64,000 nucleotides of DNA from Massilia mucilaginosa (GCF_011682145.1 NZ_WHJH01000006.1:124001-188000), one strand, 5' to 3'. Numbered from the stretch's first letter, positions 1 through 8,764 are shown. The notes: a model not told the origin generated them from the sequence alone. Numbers and translations are program-made.

Positions 1-258
1 GCCGACGACTCGGTCAAGGCGGCCTGGCTGGCCGTGTACCAGGACCCGTCGCGGCACTGGGCCTTGTACGAACTGGCCGAAAAGCTGGTGGACATGGAAA
101 CCGCCTTCCGCTTCTGGCGCTTCCGCCATGTGACCACGGTCGAACGCATCATCGGGTTCAAGGCCGGCACCGGCGGCACGGCCGGCGTGAGCTATCTGCG
201 CAAGATGCTCGATGTGGTGCTGTTTCCGGAGCTGTTCGCGCTGCGCACGGCGCTGTAA
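1..258 (+). CDS. kynA: Tryptophan 2,3-dioxygenase, C-terminal part (cut by window start)
   Basis: The last 85 codons of a heme-dependent tryptophan 2,3-dioxygenase, which opens the indole ring of L-Trp to N-formylkynurenine, the first step of the kynurenine pathway. The visible block [20 protein letters not shown] followed by [18 protein letters not shown] is the family's C-terminal signature: the Arg- and His-containing helix and the GTGG(T/S)xG substrate loop. The gene ends at TAA 256-258 after [11 protein letters not shown], a normal family terminus, so the 3' end is intact. The start and any upstream kyn genes lie outside the window. Confidence 0.93.
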   Translation, partial: ADDSVKAAWLAVYQDPSRHWALYELAEKLVDMETAFRFWRFRHVTTVERIIGFKAGTGGTAGVSYLRKMLDVVLFPELFALRTAL

Positions 259-378
259 ACGTCCGGGGACCCGCGCGCGACTGCACTTGCCGTAAGTCAG
301 TGTTTCTTCCAAGCCGCACTACGGAAAGGTTTCCATTGACGTGGCCGGGAGCGTGATGTCAAATGCTCCACAGTCAAC

Positions 379-392
379 TGAAAACGATTTCA
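379..392. promoter_or_regulatory. LacI-family type operator upstream of cellulase
   Basis: The sequence tgaaaacgatttca is a 14-bp near-palindrome (12 of 14 positions symmetric) with the central CG typical of LacI/GalR-family operators. It lies about 125 bp before the cellulase start in the kynA-cellulase gap (259-517), which otherwise shows no gene. It probably binds a sugar-responsive repressor; the regulator is not encoded in this window. Confidence 0.5.
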
Positions 393-517
393 AACCAAAT
401 TTCAGGGACTGCCGCAGCGCCATGCGCGCCGCGTAAAACATCGAGATGGCACAAGCCCGATCCCGCCACTGGCCCGTCGCCCCTCGCTCAACGACATCCA
501 TTCAGGAGACAACAGCG

Positions 518-2350
518 ATGAGCATGACCCTCAGCAAAGCAGCACAATTGCGCCCCACCTTGCGTCCGACTTCCCGCTTCGGGTTCACCCGCCTCGCCGG
601 CGCCCTGGCGCTGTCGCTGTGCGCCGGCGCCGCGCTGGCCGACGTGCCGGCGCTCTCGGTTGCCGGCAACCAGGTGCTGGTCGGCGGCAAACCGGGCAGC
701 ATCAGCGGCAGCAGCATGTACTGGTCCAACAACGGCTGGCCCGGCGCGCGCTTCTACAACGCCGGCGCGGTCGGCTGGCTCAAGGACGACTGGAAGGCCA
801 AACTGGTGCGCGCCGCCATGGGCGTGGAAGACGACGGCGGCTACCTCCAGTTCCCGGCCGAGAACAAGGCGCGCGTCAAGGCCGTGGTGGACGCCGCCAT
901 CGCCAAGGACATGTACGTCATCATCGACTGGCACTCGCACTACGCCTTCCGCCACCAGAACGAAGCGATCGCCTTTTTCCAGGAGATGGCGCGCACCTAC
1001 GGCAACAACAAGCACGTCATCTACGAGATCTACAACGAACCGAAGGACGACGTCACCTGGGACGCCCACGTCAAGCCGTACGCGCAGGCGGTGATCGCGG
1101 CGATCCGCGCGATCGACCCCGATAACCTGATCATCGTCGGCTCGCCGCGCTGGTCGCAGGATGCCGACGTCGCCTCGCGCAACCCGATCACGGGGCACAG
1201 CAACATCGCCTACACCCTGCACTTCTACGCCGGCACCCACACCCAATACCTGCGCGACAAGGCCGCCACCGCCATGAACAACGGCCTGGCCCTGTTCGTC
1301 ACCGAATGGGGTTCGGTCAACGCGGACGGCAACGGCGGCGTGAACTACCCCGAAACCAACGCCTGGATCGACTTCATGCGGAAGCACAATCTGAGCAACG
1401 CCAACTGGGCGCTGGACGATGCCCGCGAGGGTTCGGCCAGCCTGGTACCGGGCGCCAGTTCCACCGGCGGCTGGGCCAACTGGGACCTGACCGAATCGGG
1501 CAGGCAGGCGCGCGAGACGGTGCGCAACTGGCCGGGGGTGCCGGACGCCGGCTGCGCCACGGCCGGCGTGCCATCGACCATCCAGGCCGAAGCCTGGTGC
1601 CAGATGAGCGGCGTGCAGCTTGAAACGACCCTGGATGCCGGCGGCGGCCAGAACGTCGGCTATATCGATAGCGGCGACTGGATGAACTACACTGTCGACG
1701 TGCCGTCCGCCGGCCTGTACACGGTGTCGTACCGCGTGGCCAGCGCCAATGGCGGCGGCAATATCAGCCTGGAACGGGCCGGCGGCAGCCCGGTGTTCGG
1801 CACCATGGCGGTGGGCGCCACCGGCGGCTGGCAAAGCTGGAGCACCATCTCGCACAACGTGCAGCTCCCGGCCGGCAAGCAGTCGATCGGCATCGCGGCC
1901 AAGGCCGGCGGCTTCAACCTGAACTGGATCGGCATCGCCGCCGCCGGAACGGGCGGCCAGATCGCCCTGATCCAGGCCGAAGACCATGCCAGCATGAGCG
2001 GGGTGGAGTCGGAACAGACCAGCGACGCCGGCGGCGGCAGGAACGCCAGCCATATCGACACGGGCGACTGGATGTCGTACACCAACGCCCCGGTGACGAT
2101 TCCTGAAACCGGCACCTACACCATCGAATTCCGGGTCGCCAGTCCGGGCGGGGGCGAACTCAGTTTCGAGGAAGCCGGCGGCAAGCCGGCGTACGCCACG
2201 GTGGCGCTACCGGCCACGGGCGGCTGGCAGAACTGGGCCTCGGTCAAGCGCAGCGTGACCCTGTCGGCCGGCAGCCATTCCTTCGGCGTGTATGCGAAAC
2301 AGGGAGGCTGGAACCTGAACTGGATCAAGGTGAGCAAGGCGGCGCGATAG
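518..2350 (+). CDS. Secreted GH5 endoglucanase with two C-terminal CBM6 modules
   Basis: A cellulase of about 610 residues that cleaves beta-1,4-glucans outside the cell. The start at ATG 518 is chosen because AGGAGA lies 9-10 bases upstream; an in-frame ATG at 446 would add 24 uncharged-poor residues before the signal peptide. The signal peptide (about 1-41) ends near LCAGAALA. The GH5 domain spans about 45-340, with IYEIYNEP carrying the acid/base Glu174 and LFVTEWGS carrying the nucleophile Glu263. Two CBM6-type carbohydrate-binding modules follow (about 353-480 and 483-610), both opening with IQAE and both containing the (Y/H)IDxGDWM motif. The two modules look like an internal duplication. 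A LacI-type operator upstream suggests catabolite or inducer control. Exact substrate (cellulose, mixed-linkage glucan or mannan) cannot be fixed from sequence alone. Confidence 0.92.
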   Translation: MSMTLSKAAQLRPTLRPTSRFGFTRLAGALALSLCAGAALADVPALSVAGNQVLVGGKPGSISGSSMYWSNNGWPGARFYNAGAVGWLKDDWKAKLVRAAMGVEDDGGYLQFPAENKARVKAVVDAAIAKDMYVIIDWHSHYAFRHQNEAIAFFQEMARTYGNNKHVIYEIYNEPKDDVTWDAHVKPYAQAVIAAIRAIDPDNLIIVGSPRWSQDADVASRNPITGHSNIAYTLHFYAGTHTQYLRDKAATAMNNGLALFVTEWGSVNADGNGGVNYPETNAWIDFMRKHNLSNANWALDDAREGSASLVPGASSTGGWANWDLTESGRQARETVRNWPGVPDAGCATAGVPSTIQAEAWCQMSGVQLETTLDAGGGQNVGYIDSGDWMNYTVDVPSAGLYTVSYRVASANGGGNISLERAGGSPVFGTMAVGATGGWQSWSTISHNVQLPAGKQSIGIAAKAGGFNLNWIGIAAAGTGGQIALIQAEDHASMSGVESEQTSDAGGGRNASHIDTGDWMSYTNAPVTIPETGTYTIEFRVASPGGGELSFEEAGGKPAYATVALPATGGWQNWASVKRSVTLSAGSHSFGVYAKQGGWNLNWIKVSKAAR

Positions 2351-2362
2351 CGGCCCGTGCGT

Positions 2363-2387
2363 ACGCGGCCAGTGCGCCTGGCCGCGT
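2363..2387 (+). terminator. Strong hairpin after cellulase gene
   Basis: A perfect 10-bp stem, acgcggccag / ctggccgcgt, with a 5-nt loop lies 12 bases after the cellulase stop and can extend by three more pairs including a wobble. No U-run follows, so it may be a Rho-assisted terminator or an mRNA 3'-protecting stem. Confidence 0.45.
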
Positions 2388-2451
2388 GCGCAAGCGGTGA
2401 CGCCTTTGGTCGTACAATCGTTGTAATCAAACGACCGACAGCGGAGGGGTA

Positions 2452-2997
2452 ATGGATTGCGATGTACTGACATTGGCGGGGATCTGGAATTCGGGTCCGT
2501 CGCACTGGCAAACGCACTGGGAGCGGCGCCACCCGAAGTGGAAGCGCGTCGCGCACCGCGACTGGAACAATCCCGATTGCCGCGAATGGGTCGACGAGGT
2601 GGATGCGGCCATTGCGATGAGCGAAGGGCCGCCGATCCTGGTGGCGCACAGTCTGGCGTGCGGCCTGGTGGCGCATTGGGCGCGTTCGGAATCAAAGCTC
2701 GGTATCGGCGGCGCGTTCCTGGTGGCGCCGGCCGATGCGGAAGGACCGTCGTTTCCGTCCGAGGCGGTCGGGTTTGCGCCGATGCAGCTGCAACAGCTGC
2801 CGTTTCCTAGCATCGTGGTGGCCAGCACCAACGATCCGTATGTGTCGATCGACCGCGCACGCGCGTTTGCCCAGGCGTGGGGCAGCCGCTTCGTCGAGAT
2901 TGGCGAGGCGGGGCATATCAATGGGGACAGCGGGTACGGCGACTGGCCGGAGGGGGAAAAGCTGTTGGCGCAGTTGTGCCAGCAGGTGTCGGCTTAA
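2452..2997 (+). CDS. RBBP9/YdeN-family alpha/beta hydrolase
   Basis: A 181-residue serine hydrolase of the RBBP9/YdeN family, the usual size for these single-domain cytoplasmic proteins. The opening LTLAGIWNSGPSHWQTHWE is the family N-terminus. The likely triad is Ser67 in VAHSLAC, where most relatives have GHSLG, Asp128 in ASTNDPYVS, and His155 in GEAGHIN. The ATG at 2452 follows GGAGGGG closely. The physiological substrate is unknown; family members act on small esters. It converges on htpG with a REP-like pair between them. Confidence 0.85.
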   Translation: MDCDVLTLAGIWNSGPSHWQTHWERRHPKWKRVAHRDWNNPDCREWVDEVDAAIAMSEGPPILVAHSLACGLVAHWARSESKLGIGGAFLVAPADAEGPSFPSEAVGFAPMQLQQLPFPSIVVASTNDPYVSIDRARAFAQAWGSRFVEIGEAGHINGDSGYGDWPEGEKLLAQLCQQVSA

Positions 2998-3018
2998 GGA
3001 GCCTTCTCCGTTAACATC

Positions 3019-3114
3019 AAAATCGTCGTTCCCGCGGAGGCGGGAACCCAAGTTAGCAGCATTAAACGCGGCTCAACAAAATTGGGTTCCCGCCTTCGCG
3101 GGAACGACGGTTTT
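3019..3114. repeat. Inverted pair of REP-like palindromes
   Basis: Two 32-nt arms (3019-3050 and 3083-3114) are inverted copies of each other, matching at 30 of 32 positions, separated by 32 bp. Each arm is itself a small hairpin built on gtcgttcccgcg / cgcgggaacgac. It lies between the converging hydrolase gene and htpG and can fold into one long stem, so it may also act as a bidirectional terminator. Related hairpins occur at 29947-29978 and 51126-51160. Confidence 0.8.
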
Positions 3115-3140
3115 CGGGTTTATGGTGCCAACTAAGCGCC

Positions 3141-5060
3141 TTACTTCGCCCCGGCCAGCAGCATCTCGTTCAAGCGCTTGACGAACGTGGCCGGATCGCT
3201 CAGCGAACCGCCTTCAGCGAGCAGCGCCTGGTCGAACAGGATGTGCGCCCAGTCGCCGAACTGCGGGCTGGCCGCGTCTTCGTTCTTCAAGCGCGTCACC
3301 AGCGGGTGGTTCGGGTTGATCTCCAAAATCGGCTTCGATTCCGGCGCACTCTGCCCCGCCGCCTTCAGCATGCGCAGCAGGTTGCCCGACAGCTCGTTCT
3401 CGTCGGCCACCAGGCAGGCTGGCGAATCGGTCAGGCGGAACGTCACGCGCACGTCCTTGGCCTTCTCGCCCAGCGCCGCCTTCATGCGCTCGACCAGGTC
3501 CTTGTACGACGTTTCGGTTTCTTCGTGTTCCTTCTTCTCGGCTTCGTCTTCCAGTCCGCCCAGATCGAGGCCGCCCTTGGCCACCGACACCAGCTCCTTG
3601 CCTTCGAACTCGGTCAGGAACGACAGCATCCATTCATCGACGCGGTCGGTCATCAACAGCACTTCCACGCCCTTCTTGCGGAAGATTTCGAGGTGCGGGC
3701 TGTTCCTGGCGGCGGTGTAATTGTCGCCGGTGACGTAGTAGATCTTCTCCTGGCCTTCCTTCATGCGCCCGATGTAGTCGGCCAGCGAACTCGCCTGGTC
3801 GGCATTGTCGCTGGCGGTCGAGGCGAAGCGCAGCAGCTTGGCGATCCGTTCGAGGTTGCCGGCATCTTCGCCGATGCCTTCCTTGAGCACCTGGCCGAAT
3901 TCGGTCCAGAAGGTGGTGTACTTGTCCTTCTTTTCCTGCTCCTCGGCGTTGGCCAATTCTTCCAGCATGCCCAGCACGCGCTTGGTCGAGCCTTCGCGGA
4001 TTACCTTCACATCGCGCGACTCCTGCAGGATCTCGCGCGAGACATTGAGCGGCAGGTCGTTCGAGTCGATCACGCCTTTGATGAAGCGCAGGTAGGCCGG
4101 CATCAGCTGCTCGGCATCGTCCATGATGAACACGCGCTTGACGTACAGCTTGATGCCGCCGCGCTTGCTGCGGTCCCACAGGTCGAACGGCGCGTGGCTC
4201 GGCACGTACAGCAGCTGGGTGTATTCGCTGCGGCCCTCGACCCGGTTATGGGTGTGGGTCAGCGGGGCCTGGAAGTCGTGCGAGACGTGCTTGTAGAATT
4301 CCTCGTACTGCTCGGGCGTGATGTCGTTCTTGTTGCGGGCCCACAGCGCGCTGGCCTGGTTGACCGTCTCGACTTCGTCCTTGAGGGCCGTCTCGCTCTT
4401 CTCGGCGTCCCACTCGTCCTTTTGCATCACGATCGGCAGCGAGATGTGGTCCGAGTACTTGCGGATGATCGATTTCAGCTTCCAGCTCGACAGCAGCTCG
4501 TCCTCGCCTTCGCGCAGGTGCAGGATGATGTCGGTGCCGCGCGCGGTCTTCTCGATCGCTTCGACGCTGTAATCGCCCTCGCCCGCCGATTCCCAGCGCA
4601 CGCCTTCGGATGCGTCGGCGCCGGCGCGGCGGGTTTCGACCGTGATCTTGTCGGCCACGATGAAGCCCGAATAGAAGCCCACGCCGAACTGGCCGATCAG
4701 GGCCGCGTCGGCCTGCTGGTCGCCGGACAGTTTGCCGAAGAATTCCTTGGTGCCCGACTTGGCGATGGTGCCCAGGTGCGAGATGACTTCGTCGCGGCTC
4801 ATGCCGATGCCGTTGTCGGAAATGGTGACCGTGCGCGCTTCCTTGTTGAAGGCGACGCGGATTTTCAGTTCGTGGTCGTTGCCGTACAAAGCGTCGTTAT
4901 TGATCGCCTCGAAGCGCAGCTTGTCGGACGCGTCGGACGCGTTCGAAATGAGCTCGCGCAGGAAGATCTCCTTGTTCGAGTACAGGGAGTGGATCATCAG
5001 TTGCAGCAACTGTTTTACTTCTGCTTGAAAACCAAGGGTTTCTTTTTCGGCAACAGCCAT
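3141..5060 (-). CDS. htpG: Molecular chaperone HtpG (bacterial Hsp90)
   Basis: A 639-residue cytosolic ATP-dependent chaperone of the Hsp90 family, slightly longer than the E. coli protein. The N-terminal GHKL ATPase domain is clear: [36 protein letters not shown], and the glycine-rich lid [12 protein letters not shown] middle domain with the conserved catalytic-Arg region [20 protein letters not shown] follows. There is no EEVD tail, as expected for bacteria. The ATG follows GAGGA. A heat-shock promoter lies about 40 bp upstream, so the gene is probably monocistronic and sigma-32 driven. Confidence 0.98.
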   Translation of the reverse strand: MAVAEKETLGFQAEVKQLLQLMIHSLYSNKEIFLRELISNASDASDKLRFEAINNDALYGNDHELKIRVAFNKEARTVTISDNGIGMSRDEVISHLGTIAKSGTKEFFGKLSGDQQADAALIGQFGVGFYSGFIVADKITVETRRAGADASEGVRWESAGEGDYSVEAIEKTARGTDIILHLREGEDELLSSWKLKSIIRKYSDHISLPIVMQKDEWDAEKSETALKDEVETVNQASALWARNKNDITPEQYEEFYKHVSHDFQAPLTHTHNRVEGRSEYTQLLYVPSHAPFDLWDRSKRGGIKLYVKRVFIMDDAEQLMPAYLRFIKGVIDSNDLPLNVSREILQESRDVKVIREGSTKRVLGMLEELANAEEQEKKDKYTTFWTEFGQVLKEGIGEDAGNLERIAKLLRFASTASDNADQASSLADYIGRMKEGQEKIYYVTGDNYTAARNSPHLEIFRKKGVEVLLMTDRVDEWMLSFLTEFEGKELVSVAKGGLDLGGLEDEAEKKEHEETETSYKDLVERMKAALGEKAKDVRVTFRLTDSPACLVADENELSGNLLRMLKAAGQSAPESKPILEINPNHPLVTRLKNEDAASPQFGDWAHILFDQALLAEGGSLSDPATFVKRLNEMLLAGAK

Positions 5061-5100
5061 TTTTAGTCCTCGTGTAAGACGGGTTGAACGGATTGGGCAG

Positions 5101-5128
5101 AAATGGGGGTGTTCCGGGCGATTTCAAG
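5101..5128 (-). promoter_or_regulatory. Sigma-32 (heat-shock) promoter of htpG
   Basis: On the minus strand, CTTGAAA (5128-5122) and CCCCATTT (5108-5101) are separated by 13 bp, an essentially consensus RpoH promoter. Transcription would start near 5094, giving a leader of about 33 nt before the htpG ATG at 5060. The -35 box contains the TGA stop codon of the upstream MocR-type gene (5126-5124). Confidence 0.85.
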
Positions 5129-6584
5129 GCCTGCGAACCGAGCGTCCCAGTTCCCGGGCCAGAAATTCCCACACATCCGGCTCCTGGGAGGTGGACACAT
5201 TCATCCGCATCATGGTCGACGGCAGCTGGCTGGGCGAAAACAGCGCGCCCGGCGCCAGCAGCAAGCCGGCGGCCAGGGCGCGTTCGGCCAGGGGAATGGT
5301 ATCGATGCCGGTGTCGGCCCAGATGAACATGCCGGCCGGCGGCGCCACGGCGATGTGCAGGCCGGCCTTCTCCATCTGGCGCACCGTGCGCGCGCGCACC
5401 GCGTCGAGCCGTGCGCGCAGGCGGTCGGCGTGCTTGCGGTACAAGCCCTCGGAGAGCACCTTGTACACCACGCGTTCGCCGATATCGCTGGTGGTGAGCG
5501 TGGCCAGCATCTTGCGGTCGCACAGGCGCTGCGCCCACTCGGGCGAGGTGGCGATGAAGCCGACCCGCAGGTTGGCCGCCAGCGACTTGGAAAAGCCGCC
5601 CAGGTAAATCACCCGTTTCAGCTGGTCGAGCGCCGCCATGCGCGTGGCCGGCTGCACCGCGCTACCGGGATGCAGGTCGCAGTAGATATCGTCTTCGACG
5701 ATGGTAAAGCCGTGTTCCTCGGCGACGCGCAGCACCTGGAACGCCTTGGCCGCCGACAGCGAGGTCGAGGTCGGGTTGTGCAGCACCGAATTGATCACGT
5801 ACAGCTTCGGTCTGTGCAGCGCCGCCATCGCGGCCAGCTGGGCGATGTCGGGGCCGTCGGCCAGGCGCGGGATGCCGACCACCTTCAGGCCCATCGCCGC
5901 GAACGCCCCGAACATCAGGAACCAGGCCGGGTCGTCGACGAAAATGGTGTCGCCCGGACGGGTGAACTCGCGCGCCACCAGGTCCAGCGCCTGGGTCACG
6001 CCGACGGTGGTCACGAACTGCTCGGGCGCGGCGTCGATTTCGAGTTCGGCCAGTTTCAGCTGGAGCTGCTGGCGCAGCGGCAGGAAGCCCTGCGGCATGC
6101 CGTAGTTGACCAGCAGCGCGGCGCTCTGGCGGCTGACCGCGCGCAGCGCGTTGGCGATCATCGGGCCATCGAGCCATTCGGACGGCAGCACGCCGGAACC
6201 GGGCACGCGCTGCGACGGCGCGGGACGGAACATGTTGCGGATCAGCCAGACCACGTCGAGCGGCTTGGTTTCCAGCGGCGCCGGGGCGGCGTCGGGCACC
6301 GAGCGTTCGCCGGCGTTCAGCGGCGAGCGCTCGCGCACAAAAAATCCGGCGCCGCGGCGCGACTCCACGTAGCCCTTGGCCACCAGCTTGTCGTAGCTGG
6401 CCACCACCGTGAAGCACGACACGCCGTGGGTGGCCGCGAACTGGCGGATCGACGGCATGCGCGCGCCGCTGCGCAGCAGCTTGTCGTCGATGCGGCTCGA
6501 CACCGAGCGCACGATCTGGTCGATCAGCGTTTCGCCCGAGCCGCGCGTGAGCAAGCCGATGGCGGGAATGCTTGTATTGGTCAT
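5124..6584 (-). CDS. MocR-type regulator (GntR winged helix fused to class-I aminotransferase domain)
   Basis: A 486-residue protein of the MocR/PdxR type. Residues about 15-80 form a GntR winged helix, including SRIDDKLLRSGARMPSIRQF and TVVASYDKLVAKGYVESRRG. A fold-type-I aminotransferase domain covers about 110-480, with the PLP Schiff-base lysine in YLGGFSKSLAANLRVGF and the phosphate-site Arg in NLRVGF. MocR regulators use PLP or an amino-acid adduct as effector and commonly control a divergent target. Here it diverges by 101 bp from a threonine dehydratase-like gene and an EamA transporter, its likely regulon. A non-regulatory aminotransferase role is less likely given the intact HTH. 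Confidence 0.88.
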   Translation of the reverse strand: MTNTSIPAIGLLTRGSGETLIDQIVRSVSSRIDDKLLRSGARMPSIRQFAATHGVSCFTVVASYDKLVAKGYVESRRGAGFFVRERSPLNAGERSVPDAAPAPLETKPLDVVWLIRNMFRPAPSQRVPGSGVLPSEWLDGPMIANALRAVSRQSAALLVNYGMPQGFLPLRQQLQLKLAELEIDAAPEQFVTTVGVTQALDLVAREFTRPGDTIFVDDPAWFLMFGAFAAMGLKVVGIPRLADGPDIAQLAAMAALHRPKLYVINSVLHNPTSTSLSAAKAFQVLRVAEEHGFTIVEDDIYCDLHPGSAVQPATRMAALDQLKRVIYLGGFSKSLAANLRVGFIATSPEWAQRLCDRKMLATLTTSDIGERVVYKVLSEGLYRKHADRLRARLDAVRARTVRQMEKAGLHIAVAPPAGMFIWADTGIDTIPLAERALAAGLLLAPGALFSPSQLPSTMMRMNVSTSQEPDVWEFLARELGRSVRRP

Positions 6585-6593
6585 GGCACCATC

Positions 6594-6638
6594 ACAGTAT
6601 GCGTAATTATGTGGATAAGTGTATTTGTACTGTACTGG
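6594..6638. promoter_or_regulatory. Candidate MocR operator in divergent promoter region
   Basis: The 101-bp gap between the MocR-type gene and the dehydratase gene carries a direct repeat tgtactgtactgg (6626-6638, TGTAC twice in register of 5) and an inverted match acagta (6594-6599) / tactgt (6628-6633). Repeated short half-sites are the expected binding pattern for MocR dimers. The assignment rests on position and symmetry only. Confidence 0.4.
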
Positions 6639-6685
6639 TTTTCTCGTCTAGGATACACCCATCGACCCACCTTTGAAAGCGCGCC

Positions 6686-7654
6686 ATGTACTTGCCATCC
6701 CTTGCCGAACTCGATGCCGCCGCGGCCCTTGTCTACCGCGCCATGCCGCCCACGCCGCAGTATTCGTGGCCGCTGCTGAACGAGGCGGTCGGCACCGGGG
6801 TCTGGGTCAAGCACGAGAATCACACCCCGCTCGGCACCTTCAAGGCGCGCGGCGCGGTGGTCTATCTCGACGCCCTGGTGCGGCGCGCGCCCGAGGTGCG
6901 CGGCATCATCGCCCCGACCCGGGGCAACCATGGCCAGGCGATCGCCTTCAGCGGCGCGCGCCTGGGACTGCAGGTGACGGTGGTGGTCCCGCACGGGAAC
7001 AGCGTGGAAAAGAACGCCTGCATGCGCGGCCTGGGCGCGCGGGTCATCGAACATGGCCACGACTTCCAGGAAAGCCGCGAGCATGCGCTGGCCCTGATGC
7101 GCGACGAAGGCCTGCACATGGTGCCCTCGTATCACGAAGACCTGGTGGCGGGCGTGGCCAGCGGCTGGCTCGAACTGTTCCGCGCCCAGCCCGACCTGGA
7201 CCTGGTGCTGGTGCCGATCGGGCAAGGCTCGGGCATCTGCGGCGCGATCGCGGCGCGCCACGCGCTCGGGGTCAAGACCCGCATCATCGGCGTGGTATCG
7301 AGCCATGCGCCGGCCTACCAGCTCTCGTTCAGGGCCGGGTACAGCATCGAGGCGGCGGTCAGCACGGTGGTGGCGGACGGACTGGCGTGCCGGGTGGCCG
7401 ACGCCGCCTCGCTGGCGGCGGTGCTCGAATGCGCCGACGACGTGCTGGCCGTGAGCGACGACGAAGTGGCGCGCGCCATGCGCCTGTATTACCGCTGCAC
7501 CCACAACCTGGCCGAGGGCGCGGGCGCGGCGGCGCTGGCGGCGGCCATGCAGATCAAGGACGGCCCGCTCATCCGGGGCAAGAAGATCGGCCTGCCGCTC
7601 ACTGGCGGCAATGTCGACGCCGAGCTGTTCCGCCACATCCTGCAAGGACCCTGA
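6686..7654 (+). CDS. Threonine/serine dehydratase-like PLP enzyme (fold type II)
   Basis: A 322-residue fold-type-II PLP enzyme of the threonine dehydratase / serine racemase group, acting in the cytosol. Lys53 in TPLGTFKARGA is the Schiff-base lysine and TRGNHGQAIAF (78-88) is the substrate-carboxylate loop. The PLP-phosphate loop reads IGQGSG (178-183) rather than the usual GGGG(L/S), which makes the exact reaction uncertain. There is no C-terminal ACT regulatory domain, so it resembles catabolic, not IlvA, enzymes. It is followed 3 bp later by an EamA transporter and diverges from a MocR-type regulator, so a likely role is breakdown of a hydroxy-amino acid with export of an amino acid or product. 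Confidence 0.82.
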   Translation: MYLPSLAELDAAAALVYRAMPPTPQYSWPLLNEAVGTGVWVKHENHTPLGTFKARGAVVYLDALVRRAPEVRGIIAPTRGNHGQAIAFSGARLGLQVTVVVPHGNSVEKNACMRGLGARVIEHGHDFQESREHALALMRDEGLHMVPSYHEDLVAGVASGWLELFRAQPDLDLVLVPIGQGSGICGAIAARHALGVKTRIIGVVSSHAPAYQLSFRAGYSIEAAVSTVVADGLACRVADAASLAAVLECADDVLAVSDDEVARAMRLYYRCTHNLAEGAGAAALAAAMQIKDGPLIRGKKIGLPLTGGNVDAELFRHILQGP

Positions 7655-7657
7655 GCC

Positions 7658-8572
7658 ATGAGCACCACCTTGACGATTGCAGCGCGCCCCGGCATGTCGG
7701 ACGAGAGCGCCGGGATGCTGCTGGGGCTGGCCGGGGTTGCCCTCTTCAGCCTGACGCTGCCCTTCACACGGATGGCGGTGGCCGGGCTGGAGCCGGTCTT
7801 CGTCGCGCTGGGGCGGGCGCTGGTGGCGGCCCTGCTGGCGGCCATCTGGCTGATGTGGAAGCGCGCGCCGCTGCCGCCGCGATCGGCGTTGTGGCCGCTG
7901 GCGATGGTCTCGCTCGGCTGCGTGATCGGCTTTCCGTGGCTGACCTCGATTGCCCTGCGCAGTTTGCCGGCGTCGCACGGCGCGGTGCTGGTCGGCATCC
8001 TGCCGCTGGCCACGGCACTCGTCTCCGCGCTGCGCGGCATTGACAAGCCGTCGCTCGGCTTCTGGCTGACCGCCCTGACCGGCTCGGCTATCGTGATCGG
8101 CTTCGCCCTGCGCCAGAGCGGCGGCGGCTTCCACCAGGCCGACCTGCTGATGTTCGGCGCGGTGGCGGCGGCGGCGGTGGGCTACGCCGAGGGCGGAAAG
8201 CTGTCCCAGAGCATGGGCGGCCAGCAAGTGATCAGCTGGGCGCTGGTACTGTCGGTGCCGCTGGTGTTGCCGCTGGTTATCTGGCTGGCCTGGCCGCAGC
8301 TGGACCGCATGGCCGAGGCTGGCGCACGGGCATGGATCGGCTTTGCGTATGTGTCGGTATTCTCGATGTTCATCGGCTTTTTCTTCTGGTACCGCGGCAT
8401 GGCGCGCGGCGGCATTGCCCGGGTCGGGCAAGTGCAGCTGCTGCAACCGTTCATGACGCTCGCTGGCGCCTGGCTGCTGCTGGGCGAGCCGCTGGAACTG
8501 GCCAACATCGGCTTCGCCCTCGCCGTGATCGCCGTGGTCGCCATCGGGCGCCGCATGCAGATCAAACGCTAA
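7658..8572 (+). CDS. EamA-family (DMT superfamily) transporter
   Basis: A 304-residue inner-membrane protein with about ten hydrophobic helices arranged as two EamA repeats (about 20-150 and 165-300). The usual second-repeat motif is visible as FFFWYRGMARGGIARVGQVQ followed by a helix ending LLGEPLELANIGFALAVIA. Members export amino acids or metabolites. The ATG lies 3 bp after the dehydratase stop, with AAGGA inside the end of that gene, so the two are co-translated. Substrate unknown; an amino acid linked to the dehydratase is the best guess. Confidence 0.87.
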   Translation: MSTTLTIAARPGMSDESAGMLLGLAGVALFSLTLPFTRMAVAGLEPVFVALGRALVAALLAAIWLMWKRAPLPPRSALWPLAMVSLGCVIGFPWLTSIALRSLPASHGAVLVGILPLATALVSALRGIDKPSLGFWLTALTGSAIVIGFALRQSGGGFHQADLLMFGAVAAAAVGYAEGGKLSQSMGGQQVISWALVLSVPLVLPLVIWLAWPQLDRMAEAGARAWIGFAYVSVFSMFIGFFFWYRGMARGGIARVGQVQLLQPFMTLAGAWLLLGEPLELANIGFALAVIAVVAIGRRMQIKR

Positions 8573-8580
8573 AACCCCGC

Positions 8581-8764
8581 CAACCGGGGTCAGAGCTCTA
8601 ATCAGAAACGTTTTTGTTGCAAAACCTTCGCAGGCGCCGGTTTTGCACGCTTTTCACGACAAGCCGGGGCGATAAGTCGTTGGCACGCTGAAAATGCGAG
8701 CGATCGAATGCGATTTGCGTTAATGGAAAGAAAAAGTTTCGATTTGGAGCTCTGACCCCGGTTG
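8581..8764. repeat. MITE/REP-like element with 18-bp perfect terminal inverted repeats
   Basis: The 330-bp gap 8573-8902 holds no credible gene. It contains caaccggggtcagagctc at 8581-8598 and its exact reverse complement at 8747-8764, enclosing 148 bp of lower-GC DNA with several short A/T runs. The left end also folds with the preceding bases (ccccg 8575-8579 / cgggg 8585-8589), a stem that could end EamA transcription. The element has the build of a non-autonomous mobile repeat. No target-site duplication is evident. Confidence 0.6.

Noticed and set aside
488-2053. Long open frame antisense to the cellulase gene
   Set aside because: It is a mirror of high-GC codon bias: Val/Ala/Arg/His-rich, no recognisable domain, no ribosome-binding site, and fully inside a well-supported gene.
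3243-5066. Long open frame antisense to htpG
   Set aside because: Composition is shadow-like, and the opposite strand encodes an intact Hsp90.
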